NCBI RefSeq assembly: GCF_033118175.1
Contig: NC_083701.1
Location: forward strand, 49,985,001 to 50,049,000
DNA length: 64,000 nt
Direction of reading: 5' to 3'
Source: Dama dama
Taxonomy: Eukaryota; Chordata; Mammalia; Artiodactyla; Cervidae
Of this stretch, positions 1 to 12,759 are shown piece by piece. Within the stretch, counting starts at the first letter, position 1; every line of letters begins with the position of its first letter. The position numbers and the translations under genes were made by a program. The notes beneath the pieces are model-generated. The model was not told where the DNA came from. It saw nothing but the letters and a program-made list of their open reading frames with translations, and searched no databases.

Positions 1-426
1 AGTAGGACCCTTAAATAATAGTCATTATGAAAATGATCATTGATAAAATGAAGGGGAGAAAAATGATCTGATTTTTTTTTTCCTAAAGCAGAGGGCATGG
101 GTTCCATATGGAAAGGATCCAACAAATACCCAGAACATATGATGAAAATAATTTCTCCTTTGTCAAATAACAAATAAAAAATTGTATGCTGTGTGAATAT
201 ATACACATTTTTTTTTTGCAAGAGAAATAGGGAAAAATAATGTCAAACATTCAGAATGGCTTTAGCCTTCAGAACATCAGCACTGTCACAGAGCCTTGCC
301 TTCCAAATCCTAGTGTAACCAGTTTCCTTAGTAGTTTTCTATACCCATTCAAACTATTATGAAGTTTGAGGCACAATACGAGGTATTGTTTAATCTCTTA
401 AGCACACATACTTAAGGGGCTGCAAA
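1..426. other. AT-rich intronic DNA, no gene
   Basis: Contains short A and T runs and no recognisable exon or repeat. Read as unique intron or strongly decayed repeat. Confidence 0.5.
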
Positions 427-722
427 GACTTCTCTGGTGGTCCAGTGGTTAATTTACCACCTGCCAGTGCAGGGAACAGGAGTCCCATCCTTGGTCCCAG
501 AAGATCCCACATGCTGCAGAGCAACTAAGCCCCTGTGCCACAGCTACTGAAACCTGTGGGCTCTAGAGCCAGTGCTCTGCAACAGGAGAAGTCACTGCAG
601 TGAGAAACCCCCATCAAGGAAGAGTAGCTCCCACTCACAGCAACTAGAGAAAGCCTTTGCAAAGCAGCAAAGACCCAGTGCAGCCAAAAAGGAAAAAAAA
701 GAAAAAAGAAAAATTTTAAAAA
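427..722 (+). mobile_element. CHR-type tRNA-derived SINE
   Basis: The block opens with the tRNA-like head (gacttctctggtggtccag) and runs through the pattern of phrases on choosing, tRNA-derived, CHR-family cetartiodactyl SINEs: agatcccacatgctgcagag, then gagaagtcactgcagtgag. It ends in an A-rich tail near 690-722. Two short open frames crossing it are by-products of the SINE sequence, not genes. Confidence 0.75.
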
Positions 723-1304
723 GCTATACATGCTTCATTATAACACAGAAAGTGTGTATTATGAGGTAAGAAAGAGAGGATCCAACTAAGATAGTTTAAT
801 TGTATATATAGAATAATTCCTAATTATAGAAACCTAAAAGACATTAACTTGTTCAGATAGAGACTAAGACGTTCTGAAAATTTTTCTTCACTTAGATGAA
901 GTTGATGTATCTAAATATATTGGGAAGAGATTCATAGAACTGGCAGAGTTTGAAGTTAAGTTTTTATTCAACATAAGAAGGGAAATTATTAACTTTACAG
1001 AAAATAGAAACTTAGGCAAAAAACAAAAGTTTATGTATAATACATAGCCTTGCTAACAATGCTAAGAATAGCATTTACATCGTTATAATGTTAACACTGA
1101 ATATTTCAACCAAAATTTTATGGGAAGATTATGTTAGGAGGGGTATAGTTTAGGATGGTGAAAAAGAATAAATCTATTTTCCATTTTGAGGAAATAATTC
1201 ATATGCCTTAAAATCAGGAAATAGTTACATGAGAGACAGAGGTAGCTATCAAATGAATTAGTTGAAAATATATTTACAGTGGCTTCGAAGACATATAGCA
1301 TCTA
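723..1304. other. AT-rich intronic DNA, no gene
   Basis: Nothing recognisable is seen beyond AT-rich sequence. Confidence 0.45.
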
Positions 1305-1815
1305 ACCTTGTTTTAACTCTCTGACCTCATTTTCTTCCTGTCTCCCTTTCACTCAGTCTACTTGAACTAATGTGGATTCTTACTATTCCAGGAACACTTG
1401 AGGTATTCTGTGCTTCACAGTCTACACTTGCAGTTCACTTTCGTGGAAAGCATTCCCCTAAGACATCCTTATGGTAGCTCTTTTACCTCATTTAGTCAGA
1501 TCTTACCTTAAATCTCACCATCTCAATGAGCCCTTCCCTAAATAACATAATAAGCTTCTATCTCCCCATCAAACTTTTTATTTCCATTCTTTGCTTTGTA
1601 TTTCTTTTTAACATTTATTATCTAATAATATCTTACATATTTCCTTATTTATGATCTGTATTGCCTCTCCATCACCTGCTCGAAAGTTTCTCTCACAAGC
1701 TCCCTGAGAGAAGGGGGCATTTGTTGCTTTCTGTTGTATCCTCAGTGCCTAGGCCAATGTGTGGCATGCAGTAGGTGCTTAATAAGCAAGTGGCCATTAG
1801 AAAATATTAATGAAT
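1305..1815. repeat. L2-like ancient LINE 3' fragment
   Basis: The right part (1690-1800) carries the phrase set typical of mammalian L2 3' ends: a clipped 'agctccctgagag' stretch, then ctcagtgcctagg, then a cagtaggtgcttaataa ending. The left part is pyrimidine-rich and diverged. The family is called from this phrase order only. Confidence 0.55.
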
Positions 1816-2939
1816 AAACAGAAAAAAGAATTTATAACCTTTATTTAAAAGTCATTTCTAAATGCATATGATGGCAAGATAAAAGAAATAATACCATTTC
1901 AAAAAAAACTAAAAGTCCTTAGTGCATAGTACACAAATTCCTTATTTTTTAATCAAATATCCTCTAAACATACATTGTATAAAAAAATGATTGGAAAAAA
2001 GAAGCAGAATTATTGACATTCTCTGCTGTGAGCTCATATGACTTGCTCTAATATTTCAAAAATGTTTGGGAAGAAGATTTTTGAGATTTGAGTTATTTTT
2101 CTCATCTGATATTTCTTACACGACTGTTTCATTAATAGTTTCATTATGCAGAAGTACGTTATTGTCATTCAGAAACAGTTTGGAGATATATTTCATTATA
2201 GAGTTTGCATGCATAAATAAGCATATTATTAATAATCAATGGCAATTAGCACACAATGCACTTCCTCTTAAATTTAATTATATGCTTGATTAAGAGTGTT
2301 TGGGTACTTAATTAAAATAAGAAAGTCCAATGATACTTAATTCTCACTTATATTCATATTACAATTCTAATAACTCCAGTCCTCACTCAATCCATGCATA
2401 GCTCCTGTTAATTTGAATCAGAAGTATGCATGCTCACTGATTAAAGCCTAAAATGCAATTGACTAGGTCACATCAGAGAAATTTGTCTATAGCCTGACAG
2501 TATGGAATGAAGGAACAGTCTAGTGGAGACAGTTGAATAGAGAGATAATTGTCATAATTGGTTTCAATTAGTTTTTCATAGCTCTGGTGAAGCAATTTCT
2601 GTTGTATTATACCATGAACTGTAACCAGTAACAAAACTAGTTAGCATGATTAGTAGGTTTCAGTGCTTAAAAATGTAAAATATATTCTAAATGTTAAGCT
2701 CTAAGTGAAGATAAATGAACTGAATAACAATGTAAATACATTGTTGAGAAACCTTTGTCTGTTGCATGTGATATGGTTTGAATGGAATGAAATCAGACAT
2801 ATTCAATGAACTCAAGTGTCATAAATATATATTTTTCAGGGGAAAATCTGTTCATGTGCGAACAGTCATTTTTTTCCAGTATGAAACAAGTGACCATTAA
2901 ATGAACATTAAAATGTGGTGATATCAAGAAACTCACAAC
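1816..2939. other. AT-rich intronic DNA, no gene
   Basis: A 75-codon open frame at 2066-2293 has no recognisable domain and lies in AT-rich DNA. I treat it as chance. Confidence 0.5.
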
Positions 2940-3085
2940 AGTTAAAATCATAGTTATTTCCCATTAATTTGCTTAGGTAGCCCAAATAAATTTTGGTAAT
3001 GTTAGTGTTGCTAAAGAAGAAACTGAAATATTGAAAGCCTCTTTGGACTCACTAGTGAATGGCAAAGATAGGATTCCAAGGTACG
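2940..3085 (+). repeat. MIR-like ancient SINE
   Basis: The stretch aagaaactgaaatattga followed by actcactagtgaatggcaaa and aggattcca matches the order of the MIR core and 3' region in decayed form. Confidence 0.45.
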
Positions 3086-3401
3086 TTTATTTGATTTCAT
3101 TACTGGTGCTTTTTTCACTTTATTAACTTTTCTAATGACAAGCTCAACTACAAGAATGGAAATCAACTGAAACAATCCTCACCAATCCTGTCCTCAACAA
3201 CGATTACTGTCGTATATTTTTTGTCAATATGAAGTTCAAAATATTTTTACTCAAAGAAGTTGAATTCCCAAAGAAATTTGAAATAATTTGGATAGCTTAT
3301 ATTTCCCTTACTTCCCATTTCTTCTTTCAATTAAGCTAATTCTTTAACCATAAAAAACATTGGGAGCCCAGTATGTCTGAGTAAGACTTAGTGCTAAACT
3401 G

Positions 3402-3775
3402 ATGCTTTTGAATTTTAGTGCTGGAGAAGACTCTTGAGAGTCTCTTGGACTGCAGGAAGAGCAAACTGGTCAATCCTAAAGGAAACCAACCCTGAATATT
3501 TGTTGGAAGAACTTATGCTGAAGCTGAAGAAGCCCCAATACTTTGGCCACCTGATGCAAAGAACTGACTCATTGGGAAGACTTAATGCTGGGGAAGAATG
3601 AGAACAGGAGGAGAAGGGGGCTACATAGGATGAGATGGTTGGATGGCATCACCAACTCAGTGGACATGAGTTTGAGTAAACTCCAGGAGACAGTGAAGGA
3701 CAGGGACACCTGGCGTGTTGCAGTCCATGAAGTCGTAAAGAATCAGACATGACTTAGCGACTGAATAACAACAGA
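3402..3775 (+). mobile_element. BovB LINE 3' end, sense
   Basis: Runs from gctggagaagactcttgaga to the BovB terminus (agcgactgaataacaac). Covers only the C-terminal coding end and 3' tail, with frameshifts. It is 5'-truncated as usual for RTE-type LINEs. Confidence 0.9.
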
Positions 3776-3919
3776 AAATATGTCTGAATTGAAAAGTTTG
3801 CAGTTTTGATAATGCACATGAAAAATATAATTTCTCTCCTATTATGATCACTAGTCAGAGTAACAGTGTTTGCACCTTAAGAGACAGCTAGTAATGTAGA
3901 ATTTAAAAAGAATATTAGT

Positions 3920-4119
3920 GTTAGCTGCTCAGTTGTGTCTGACTCTTTGCAACCCCATGGCCTGTAGCCCACCAGACTCCTTTGTCCATGGGATTCTCCA
4001 GTCAAGACCACTGGAGTGGGTTGTCATTCCCTCCTCCAGGGGATCTTCCCAACCCAGGGATTGAAGCCTCCATTGGCAGAGGGTTCTTTACCACTAGCAC
4101 CACCTGGGGAAGCCCAGCG
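3920..4119 (-). mobile_element. Bov-tA SINE, antisense
   Basis: Antisense copy from gtgtctgactctttgcaacc to the tRNA-like head (cctggggaagccc). Substitutions scattered along it indicate an older copy. Confidence 0.88.
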
Positions 4120-4964
4120 ATTATAGGTAAACTTAATTCCATTGATTACTTCAAGGTAGTAATCCCCTTATTGGGCTAATTCTGTACTAATCAAGAGGTT
4201 CACCCTAGAACTTTTTCCTAGATACTGTATTAAAACCCTTTTGCTAAAAAAAAAAAAAAGAAAAAGTTTTTTTTATTTCTGGCAATGATGAAATATTTGT
4301 ACTAGAAGTGGTACATTAAAATAAAAACTTAAGATATATGTTACTGTTTTGTGGTCAGGAATAGTAGTAAGAAAACATAATGATCTGGAAGGCTGGTAGC
4401 TTTTCTAAGTTTTGACAAGTGTGGTGAAGTAATTTTTATGACAATCTGGAAGACAAACCACTGAAGCTTTAGCTTGAAAGGAAGAAGTTAAAAAAAAAAT
4501 GTTAAAGTATGTGGCCTGTTCTTGGCTGCCTTTGACAAGAGTTTACAACAAAAACAGGCGCTCAGCTAGATATTGGCCAGTTTTCAAGAAGAGATTGAAG
4601 AAAATAGAGTCTAAAATTCTGGTGATTTATGGTTGGAAAAGTCCACTGCTTCTGTACAGTAGAGGATAAAAAGGTTTATCAGAGCCTCCTATTAAGTTTC
4701 TTAGTCAAAGAATGAAAGGCAGCCCTAGGGCAAAGACCAGATAGAGTGTTGCATTCCTGCCCACTTTTTTATTGCCTCTGATCAATCAATGCAAGGCAAT
4801 TTCAAAAAGAGAATGGGTAAAGCAAATTGGGGATGGGTGGAGAGTGTTTACTGGCACATGAAAATAACTGGAAGCAAATAAAACCAGTTCCTATTAAGTT
4901 TTTAGAGGGAGTTTTATCCAAATAAACCCTACAACTCATCTGCAAAACTCTTTGGTTATTCAGG
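4120..4964. other. Intronic DNA, no gene
   Basis: An A-run near 4247-4265 is followed by mixed unique-looking sequence. No exon signal or named repeat was recognised. Confidence 0.5.
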
Positions 4965-5178
4965 GCTTCTCTGGTGGCTCAGAGGTAAAGAATCTGCCTG
5001 CAGTGTGGGAGCTCTGCGTTCGATCCCTCGGTTGCGAAGATCCACTAGAGAAGGGACTGGTAACTCAAGTATTCTTGCCTGGAAAATCCCATGGAGAGAG
5101 GAGCCTGACGGGCTACAGTCTATGGGATTGCAAAGAGTTGGACTTGACTGAGTGACTAAGCCTTTCACTTTCATTCAG
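4965..5178 (+). mobile_element. Bov-tA SINE, sense
   Basis: Begins with the tRNA-like head (gggcttctctggtggctcag), passes through attcttgcctggaaaatccc and ends in gactgagtgactaagcc plus a tcactttca tail. Overlapping 67- and 72-codon open frames are translations of this SINE on both strands. Confidence 0.9.
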
Positions 5179-7121
5179 TCCTTAAGGCAATTTTCAAGCA
5201 CCAAGCCTGCATTAACAGTTGTAGGACATATGAAATGTGTACCCCAAGGATAGTCTACTCTCCCATACCCACTTCAAATTTCGCTGTGGAAAATGTGGAC
5301 AAGGAAGAACTATTTGACAGGAAATGCCATGCAACAGCACAAGACAGGATAAAGGGGCACCTTCTCAAGAGCAGAAGCAGGGTTTTCAAGGGTATAATCA
5401 ACAGGATCTGTTTATTTCCATGACCACTGTTTGTGGAATATTCTCTTTTCTTCCCTTATCCACATAGGAGTATTTAATTTGACCATTCATTTTTATTCCT
5501 TTGACAGATCCATGAGGAGCTAGAGTTGACTTTAATGGAAAAACAAAACAAGAACCTTCTGTCCATCTCCCAGAAACCTGGAAATTTGAGAAGAGTATAG
5601 TAAAGAGAAATGGTTGTCAGGAATAAAGGGAAGGGAAGGAGAATTTCTCTGAACATCCTCTGATTAAATTCCCAGTAGCGTGGAGTTCAACCTTTCTGGC
5701 AATACAGCTTCACTAAGTGCACAAACACAGGGCCTAAGTGAATGATAGAGCAACAGAATAGAAAACCATTAAGTCTCTGCTTACCAACAGCAGTTTGTTC
5801 CATCCTAGCCTAGACTTGTCAGAGAGTCACATAGAGGGAGTCATAACTACTGTCTAAGCCATTTCATTTTGGGGCCTTTTGGCAGCATTAGCATAGCATT
5901 GACTCTGGGGGAGCTAAAATTATTAACCCTAAAATGATTTTCTGAAGTGTTTTCTCACGTGTATGATATTCTGCTTAAGCCATTAATTTTGTATATTGCA
6001 CTGATCACATCTTGTACATTTCTGTCTCTGGATCTCTATTAATGTGATTTATTTGATTTCTTTTGAGTCCTCCCCAACTAAAATCCTACTCATTTCATTT
6101 CATACAATATCCTTCCTTTTGTATAAATATATATTTAAAAAATTTTCAGCTTATGGAATCAGTTTTATTACTTAATTGACAGAAGATTGTATCATGCATG
6201 TTTTATGCTTCCAATTGAGTTATAAGGTCTAAACAATAGCAATGGTGACCTGTTTTTTATAGCCCTTTGATAGTTATACCTTGGGATTCAATAATTGCTT
6301 GATAATTGATTAATTGCTGAAATATAATGGCATCTCTCACTCCTATTGGAGAAATCTAGTAAGTTATCTGTATTCAGTATGACACATCATTTTAAAGAAT
6401 TAAGTTACTTTTATCCAAAAAGTCTTAATAATAATACTTGTCCCAATTCTGTCATACAAAGAGGAAAGTCTGTTCATGTTTTCCTGTTATTCTGAAGCAA
6501 GCTGTCAAATGCTACCGCTGCCAGATGTAGCATTATTCCATTTCTACAAACATTAAAGTGAGGATGACTGCTAATATATTTTCATTCTCTAATTTTCTTT
6601 GGCTTTGTTAAGATTCTGGTAGCAATACAGGATGTAGTTAGGTTTAAATAATCATAACATTTTTCATTTTACATGACCTTTCCACCCTATCATTCCAACT
6701 ATGATAGTTTACAAAACAAAAATACTGTTCTTCGTAAGTTCATTTTAGGTGGTAAAATTATTTTGCCAAAAGGGCACTGATATTTGAAATTGAAAGAACA
6801 TTAATTGCCTCTTAATCACAGAACAAAAAGTACATATCCAGTAAATTACTGTCTGTTGATATTGTGCAGTGGATTTTTCTATTTAGCTATTAGTCTTGAT
6901 CTGACTCGCAAAACTTATCTCTATTGCGTATGGGCCCTACCTCAGTATCAAAATAGAATGATGTTACCTAGGTAGCATACACTTTTATATGTTTGATTTA
7001 CACTAAAATTTCCACTATTTCACACTAACTTCATTTGGAAATATTATCAGCCCAGCCAAAAAGTTATCTTGATTAAAAAAAAAAGTGGCAATAAACTTTT
7101 GTCCTTCTCTTGCTTGAAATA
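5179..7121. other. Intronic DNA, no gene
   Basis: A long stretch without a recognised exon. A second mariner-TIR-like string (cagcccagccaaaaagtt) sits near 7050, just before the MITE described next, and may be a fragment of a related element. A 62-codon frame at 5235-5423 shows no domain. Confidence 0.5.
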
Positions 7122-7200
7122 TTGAGATGGCCAAAAAGTTCATTTGGGTTTTTCCATACAGTGAGAAGAAAAACCCAAATGAACTTTTTGGCCAGCCCAG
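7122..7200. mobile_element. 79-bp mariner-type MITE (hairpin) with TA target duplications
   Basis: Two 25-bp arms (7129-7153 and 7169-7193) are perfect reverse complements, separated by a 15-nt spacer. Outside the arms the termini read ttgagat and agcccag, and TA dinucleotides lie at 7120-7121 and 7201-7202. TA target duplication and a ggccaaaaagttc terminus are the hallmarks of ruminant mariner/Tc1-class elements. No transposase remains, so it is a non-autonomous deletion form. The perfect arms suggest relative youth or arm-to-arm correction. Confidence 0.85.
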
Positions 7201-7278
7201 TACATTCTATTTATACGCATACTCCTCCCCTCCCCTAAAATCAGTCTAATAATCTATTTTCCATTTAGGCAGATTTGT

Positions 7279-9635
7279 TCTTGTTGTTCAATCACTCAGT
7301 CATGTCCGACTCTTTGCAGCTCCGTGGACTGTGGCACGCAGGGCTTCCCTGTCCATCACCATCTACTGGAGCTTGCTCAAACTCATATTCATTGAGTCAG
7401 TGATGCCATCCAACTATCTCATCCTCTGATGTCCCTTTCTCCTCCTGCCTTCTATGTTTCCGAGCATCACAGTCTTTTCCAATGAGTCAGCTCTTTCCAT
7501 CAGGTGGCTAGAGTGTTGGAGCTTCAGCTTCAGCATCAGTTTTTCCAGCAATACTCAGAGTTGATTTCATTTAGGGTTGACTGGTTTGATCTTGTTGCAG
7601 TACAAGGGACTCTCAAGAGTCTTTTCCAATGCCACAATTCAAAAGCATCAATTCTTCGGTGCTCAGCACTCTTTATGGTCCAACTCTCACATCCATACAA
7701 GACTACTGATAAAAAACATAGTTTTGACTGTATGGATCTTTGTCAGCAAAGTAATGTCTCTGCTTTTTAATATACTGTCTACATTTTTCATAGCTTTCTT
7801 CCAAGGAGCAAGCATCTTAAATTCATGGCTACAGTCACCATCCACAGTGATTTTGGAGTCAAAGAAAATAAAGTCTGTCACTGCTTCTGTCATTTCCCCA
7901 TCTATTTGCCATGAAGTGATGGGAAGGATGCCATGATGTTCGTTTTCTGAATATTCAAAAAGCTTTTGAATGAAAGCTTTAATCCAGTTTTTTCACTCTA
8001 CTCTTTCACCTTTATCAAGAGGCTCTTTAGTTCCTTTTTGCTTTCTGCCATAAGGGTGGTGTAATCCGCATATCTGAAGTTACTGATATTTCTCCCAGCA
8101 ATCTTGATTCCTGCTTGTACTTCATCCAGTCCAGCATTTCACATGATGTACTCTACATATAAGTAAATAAGCAAGATGACAATATACAGCCTTGATGTAC
8201 TCCTTTCCCAATTTGCAATCAGTCTATTGTTTCATGCCTGGTTCTGACTGTTGCTTTTTGACCTGCATACAGATTTCTCAAGAGGCAGGTATGGTTGTCT
8301 GTCACTCCCATCTCTTTAAGAATTTCACAGTTTGTTCTGATCCACATAGTCAAGGCTTTTGCACAGTCAGTGAAACAGAGGTAGATGTTTTTCTGGAATT
8401 CCTTTGCTTTTTCTATGATCCAAAGGATGTTGGTAATTTGATTCTGATTCCTCTGCCATTTTCTAAATCCAGCTTGTACATCTGGAAGTTCTTGGTTCAC
8501 ATACTGTTGAAACCTAGCTTGGAGGATTTTGAGCATGACCTTGCTGGCATGTGAAAGGAGTGCAACTGTGTGGTAGTTGAGCATTCTTTGGCATTGCCCT
8601 TCTTTAGGGCTGGAATGAAAACTGACCTTTTCCAGTCCTGTGGCCACTGCTGAGTTTTCCAAATTTGCTGGTATATTGAGTGCAGCGCTTTTGCAGCATT
8701 ATCTTAGAAGATTTGAAGTAGCTCAACTAGAATTCTATCATCTCCATTAGCTTTGTTCATAGTGATGCTTTCTAAGGCCCACTTGGCTTTGCACTCCAGG
8801 ATGTCTGGCTCTAGGTGATTGGTCATACCATCAGGGTTATCTGGGTTGTGAAGATCTTTTTTGTATAGTTTTTCTGTGTATTCTTGCAATCTCTTAATAT
8901 CTTCTGCTTCTGTTAGATCCATACTATTTATGTCCTTTATTGTGCTCATGTTTGCATGAAATGTTCCCTTGGTATCTCAATTTTCTTGAAGAGATCTTTA
9001 GTCTTTCCCATTCTATTGTTTTCTTCTATTTCTTTGCTTTGCTCACTTAGGAAGCCTTTTTTATCTCTCCTTGCTATTCTTTGGCACTCTGCATTCAGAT
9101 GGGTATAGCTTTCCTTTTCCCTTTGCCTTTCACTTCTCTTCTTTTCTCAACTACTTGTAAGGCCTCCTCAAACTACCATTTTGCCTCTTTTGTGTTTCTT
9201 TTTCTTGGGGATGGTTTTGATCACTGCCTCCTGTACAATGTTATGAACCTCTTTTATAGTTTTTCAGTCACTCGTTCTATCACATCTATTCCCTTGATTC
9301 TATTTGTCCCTTCCACTGTATAATCATAAGGAATTTGATTTAGGTCATACCTGAATGGTCTAGTGGTTTTCCCTACTTTCTTCAATCTAAATCTGAATTT
9401 TGCAGAAAGGAATTCATGATCTGAGCCACAGTCTGCTCCTGGTCTTGTTTTTGCTGACTCTATAGAGGTTCTCCATCTTTGGGTGCAAAAAATATAATCA
9501 ATCTGATTTCTTTATTAACCATCTGGTCATGTCCATGTGTAGAATTATCTCTTGTGGTTTTGGAGGAGAATATTTGCTATGACCAGTGCATTCTCTTGGC
9601 AAAACTCTGTTAGCCTCTGCTCTGCTCTTATTTCT
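7279..9635 (-). mobile_element. BovB LINE, long antisense copy (about 2.4 kb)
   Basis: Reading left to right gives the BovB 3' terminus (ttgttgttcaatcactcag), then the C-terminal coding region, reverse transcriptase region and linker toward the endonuclease side, ending near 9635. It is collinear with BovB throughout and lacks only the most 5' part of the roughly 3-kb element. Stops and frameshifts in all frames make it inactive. Confidence 0.93.
8219..8949 (-). pseudogene. BovB reverse-transcriptase remnant
   Basis: Two minus-strand open stretches encode BovB protein pieces. The frame at 8219-8662 includes VMLKILQARFQQYV and DVQAGFRK, the segment before the reverse transcriptase catalytic region. 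The frame at 8704-8949 includes EPDILECKAKWALESITM, just upstream. A stop or frameshift separates them. This is a dead retrotransposon gene inside the 7279-9635 element, not a host gene. Confidence 0.85.
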
Positions 9636-11149
9636 TATTTTTCTGAGTCAGTAGTTTGACTTCCTTTTCATTAAGTTAAAATAATTTTTAAAAATGGGAA
9701 TTTATCCTTTTGATTGCTAAATCTGAGACTTTTTGAAGCTTCAGGATGACTTCTAAAATGAGAAATGTGGCCTAACGTTTGCTCCATCTCCAACATCCCA
9801 TTGAGAACTGTGGTACAACTAGCAGCTTAGGATTTATTCTCATAATTAGAAACTAGCTTTTTTCAGTTAATATGTTTGCATAAGAAAACAGTTTTGAATG
9901 ACACAACTATGTAATTTTACCCATACAAGATGTTGCCAATGTGTTTCTTTGCTTATTATGATACATGTTTAGTTCATGATATGCCTTCTTTTCTTTTCTA
10001 TTGCACCTGTTGCTCTCTACTGTTTTGTGTCTAAACATTACTTCTATAAACTCTGTGATGATCATCTTTTATATTTTTCTATCAAAGGAGATAACTCAAT
10101 TGATTGAACAATCCTTTGTTTGCTTGCCAAATTACCACACAGTGTACCAAGTTCTTAATACACAAAGATGAATTAGAGCCCCTGTTTCAAGATGTTAATA
10201 GGCAAATGTGTAAAGAAGTAAATTCTGTTTGATTATATATACTGAAATAAAAGTCCATGGACACATGATAAATAGAATGACTGATTCAAAATATTCACTA
10301 AATGTTTAGTCAAACCAAAGTCTCCAATGAATTCTCAAAGACCATTTATGTCCTATGTGAGTGAAATGGTTCAGTATCTGTGATAAAAGAACATCTTGTA
10401 CCACAAAAAAAAAAGTTGGGAAATGTATTAGTTAAGTGCTTGGTAGTCTCAGAAGGAGAGGTACTAAGATGGTTAAACTTGATGTTACACTCTTCTAAGT
10501 TATTTTTAATCACCTGGGAAATAAAACCCTAAGATTAATTTTCTGTAAGAAGTATAAACAACATGATTTTACTTCCCTTAGTAGATATAATTTCACAATG
10601 TTTTAAAGCATTGTTAATTGATCTCAGCAGGATCATGCTTCATCTATTTGACTGAATAACTATGCAATTGTGTAGTCATGGTATCCATTATTTTTTTCAT
10701 TTGATTTTCATTCCAGTTTTCAAGGTCAGGTTTTCTTTTTGATTTTTTGCTAAGTATCTTGCCTTTCACAAGTATCCATGTGTTCCTAACAAATGGGGAG
10801 TTTTTTTTTAGAACCAAGTTTGTTTTAATGTGTTTGTTAGTATAAATCACTCATCTTTTTCTAAATTACTTGGCAGAGTTTTACTGAATTTCTCCAAGAA
10901 AAATATGATTCTGTTCTTTTATAGTTCTTTATATATACTCTCAGGATTTAAATTGTCTTTTTAACTTTTTATTCTTTAACTTATTGGGATCATGTTAGGC
11001 GCAATACATGGAAGATCTTTCTATAAGCACTATACCTTGTATGGGGCTTGATATGATACCATCCAAGAGATGAAAGAATGAATGAATCAGTGACATTTTG
11101 TGAATAGTGCTATACAAATCTTCTACTGAAAGTTCAGATTCTTGATTGT
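9636..11149. other. Intronic DNA, no gene
   Basis: AT-rich sequence. A weak L2/MIR-like phrase (cacaaagatgaattagagcc) lies near 10160-10180. A 68-codon minus-strand frame at 10644-10850 is lysine- and asparagine-rich with no recognised domain and is probably chance. Confidence 0.5.
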
Positions 11150-11336
11150 GTGCTCAGTTGTGGCCAACTCTTTGTGACCCCTATGGACTGCAACCTGCCA
11201 GGTTCCTCTGTCTATGGGACATTTTAGGCAAGAATACTAGAGTGGGTTGCTATTTCCTCCTCCAGGGATCTTCCTGACCCAGGGATCAGACCTGTGTCTC
11301 CTGAGTTGCCTTTACTGCTGTGCCATGGGGAAGCCA
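11150..11336 (-). mobile_element. Bov-tA SINE, antisense, diverged
   Basis: Contains caactctttgtgacccctat and gcaagaatactagagtgggt, ending near the tRNA-like head (catggggaagcc). Several indels show it is older than the BOV-A2 copies. Confidence 0.85.
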
Positions 11337-11384
11337 GGAGTTGAGATTATACCTGGAATAATTAGCATTTAATGATGTTGACTG

Positions 11385-11960
11385 AAAACCATGCATAACC
11401 TAAAAAGTTGAGAATTATGTTTTATTTGCCATACATACTGAGGACTTAAGCCAGACAGAGAATCTCTCAGATAGCTCTGAGGGACTATTCTGATGAGGTA
11501 AGGGAAGAGCCACTATACATAAAAGTTTTTGCAAAAAAAAAAAAAACACACACACACACACAAAACCTCAGAAACAGAAAACCACAATCCTATAACAATG
11601 GGTAGTCGGAACACAAAAATATTAATGTTATTATAGAAAAACTAGACATCTCAGGTTAATGAATTTAGCACTTTTCTATGTGTGGAAAAATGCAAAGATA
11701 TAGACTCATTGAAATCATTCCTTTAATTTGTACTTAACAGGTACAAAGGGTCTTAACCTGAACCTTAGCTTAATCATAACAGGTGCGAAGGATCAACCTC
11801 CTTTATTTCTCCGTCCTCAGTTGCCTAAAGGTGCACAGCTGGGTCTGGATGCAGTGGCTCGTGGCTTGATGGCTACAACATCCTTTGTTTACTGTTATGG
11901 CACGTGACATTTTTGTCCACAGTGAAGTCATGACCCTACCTTTAGTAGATCATAACTTAA
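11385..11960 (-). mobile_element. LTR-like element (ruminant ERV type), antisense
   Basis: The left part (cctaaaaagttgagaattatg, here split, then ttttatttgcc) gives AATAAA on the minus strand near the left edge, where a polyadenylation signal should lie if the LTR is antisense. The body, including tcattgaaatcattccttt and tcctttgtttactg, resembles an LTR repeated in ruminant genomes. Terminal TG/CA and a target duplication were not established, so the edges are approximate. An A-run and (CA)n at 11533-11562 interrupt it. Confidence 0.5.
11533..11562. repeat. A14 plus (CA)8 simple repeat
   Basis: Fourteen A residues are followed directly by about eight CA units. It lies inside the LTR-like block. 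Confidence 0.95.
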
Positions 11961-12019
11961 TCACACCTAATTAAGATGTCTCAAATGCAAAATTGATTGT
12001 AATAATAGTAAAATTGTAG

Positions 12020-12150
12020 TTTGTTGAGCTAATAATAATGTCTGCCATGTAGTGAGGCTTGCTCAGCATATAGATGACCTATATATATATATATATATAG
12101 TTTTATGTAATCTTGTCAACAGCCCTTTGAAGTTGATACTCCCCAATCCA
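12020..12150 (+). repeat. MIR-like SINE carrying an (AT)n tract
   Basis: The sequence tctgccatgtagtgaggctt and later agccctttgaagttgatact fit the MIR order. An uninterrupted AT tract at 12081-12099 lies between them. Confidence 0.45.
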
Positions 12151-12429
12151 AATAGTATACATACATTATTTTGGCTGTTATTCTTTTTTAAAAATTAATT
12201 TTGGTGATCCTATTTAATGCAGTTTTTAATATTAAATTGAATTAGTATATATTAGTAAACTCACACTGTACATATCATACATACTATGAAAATCTCTGCT
12301 CATATATACATTTAGGGATTCCAGTTATTTACTCCCAGTTTTTCACTTTGGAAGTGCTCATAATCTCTCTGTCACAGTAACATTTAATGGTGGAGAAGTT
12401 CTCTTTTCTCTTCATGACATATGCATGTT

Positions 12430-12566
12430 ATATAGATTCACTGCTGTTGCTGTTTAGTTACTGTCACGTCTGACTCCTTGTGACCCCATGACTGGGGCCC
12501 ACCGGGCTGTGTTCACAGGATTTCCCGGACAAGAATATGGAGTTGATTGCCATTTCCTTCTCCAGT
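12430..12566 (-). mobile_element. Truncated Bov-tA SINE, antisense
   Basis: Only the 3' two-thirds is present (ctccttgtgaccccatgact to gccatttccttctccag). The tRNA-like head is missing. Confidence 0.8.
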
Positions 12567-12759
12567 ATATTCACTACATAAACCTGTTTTTGGCCAACCC
12601 TTTGGGAATACTTTTATACAAATTTAGTTTCAACTTTACCACAGCCATAGAACTATCTTCACTGTATTTTCAATTCTAATAACTATTGGAGTTCTTTGAT
12701 TCTTATATTTTAAAGTTTTGAATATGCGTGATAATTCTCATATTTTTTCCCCTCTAGCT

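Noticed and set aside
4965..5178. tRNA gene because of the tRNA-like head
   Set aside because: The head belongs to a Bov-tA SINE; SINE body and tail follow and no intact cloverleaf was found.
11533..11562. A-run plus CA tract as a CRISPR-like or regulatory repeat
   Set aside because: Simple microsatellite; no spacer-repeat structure anywhere in the window.
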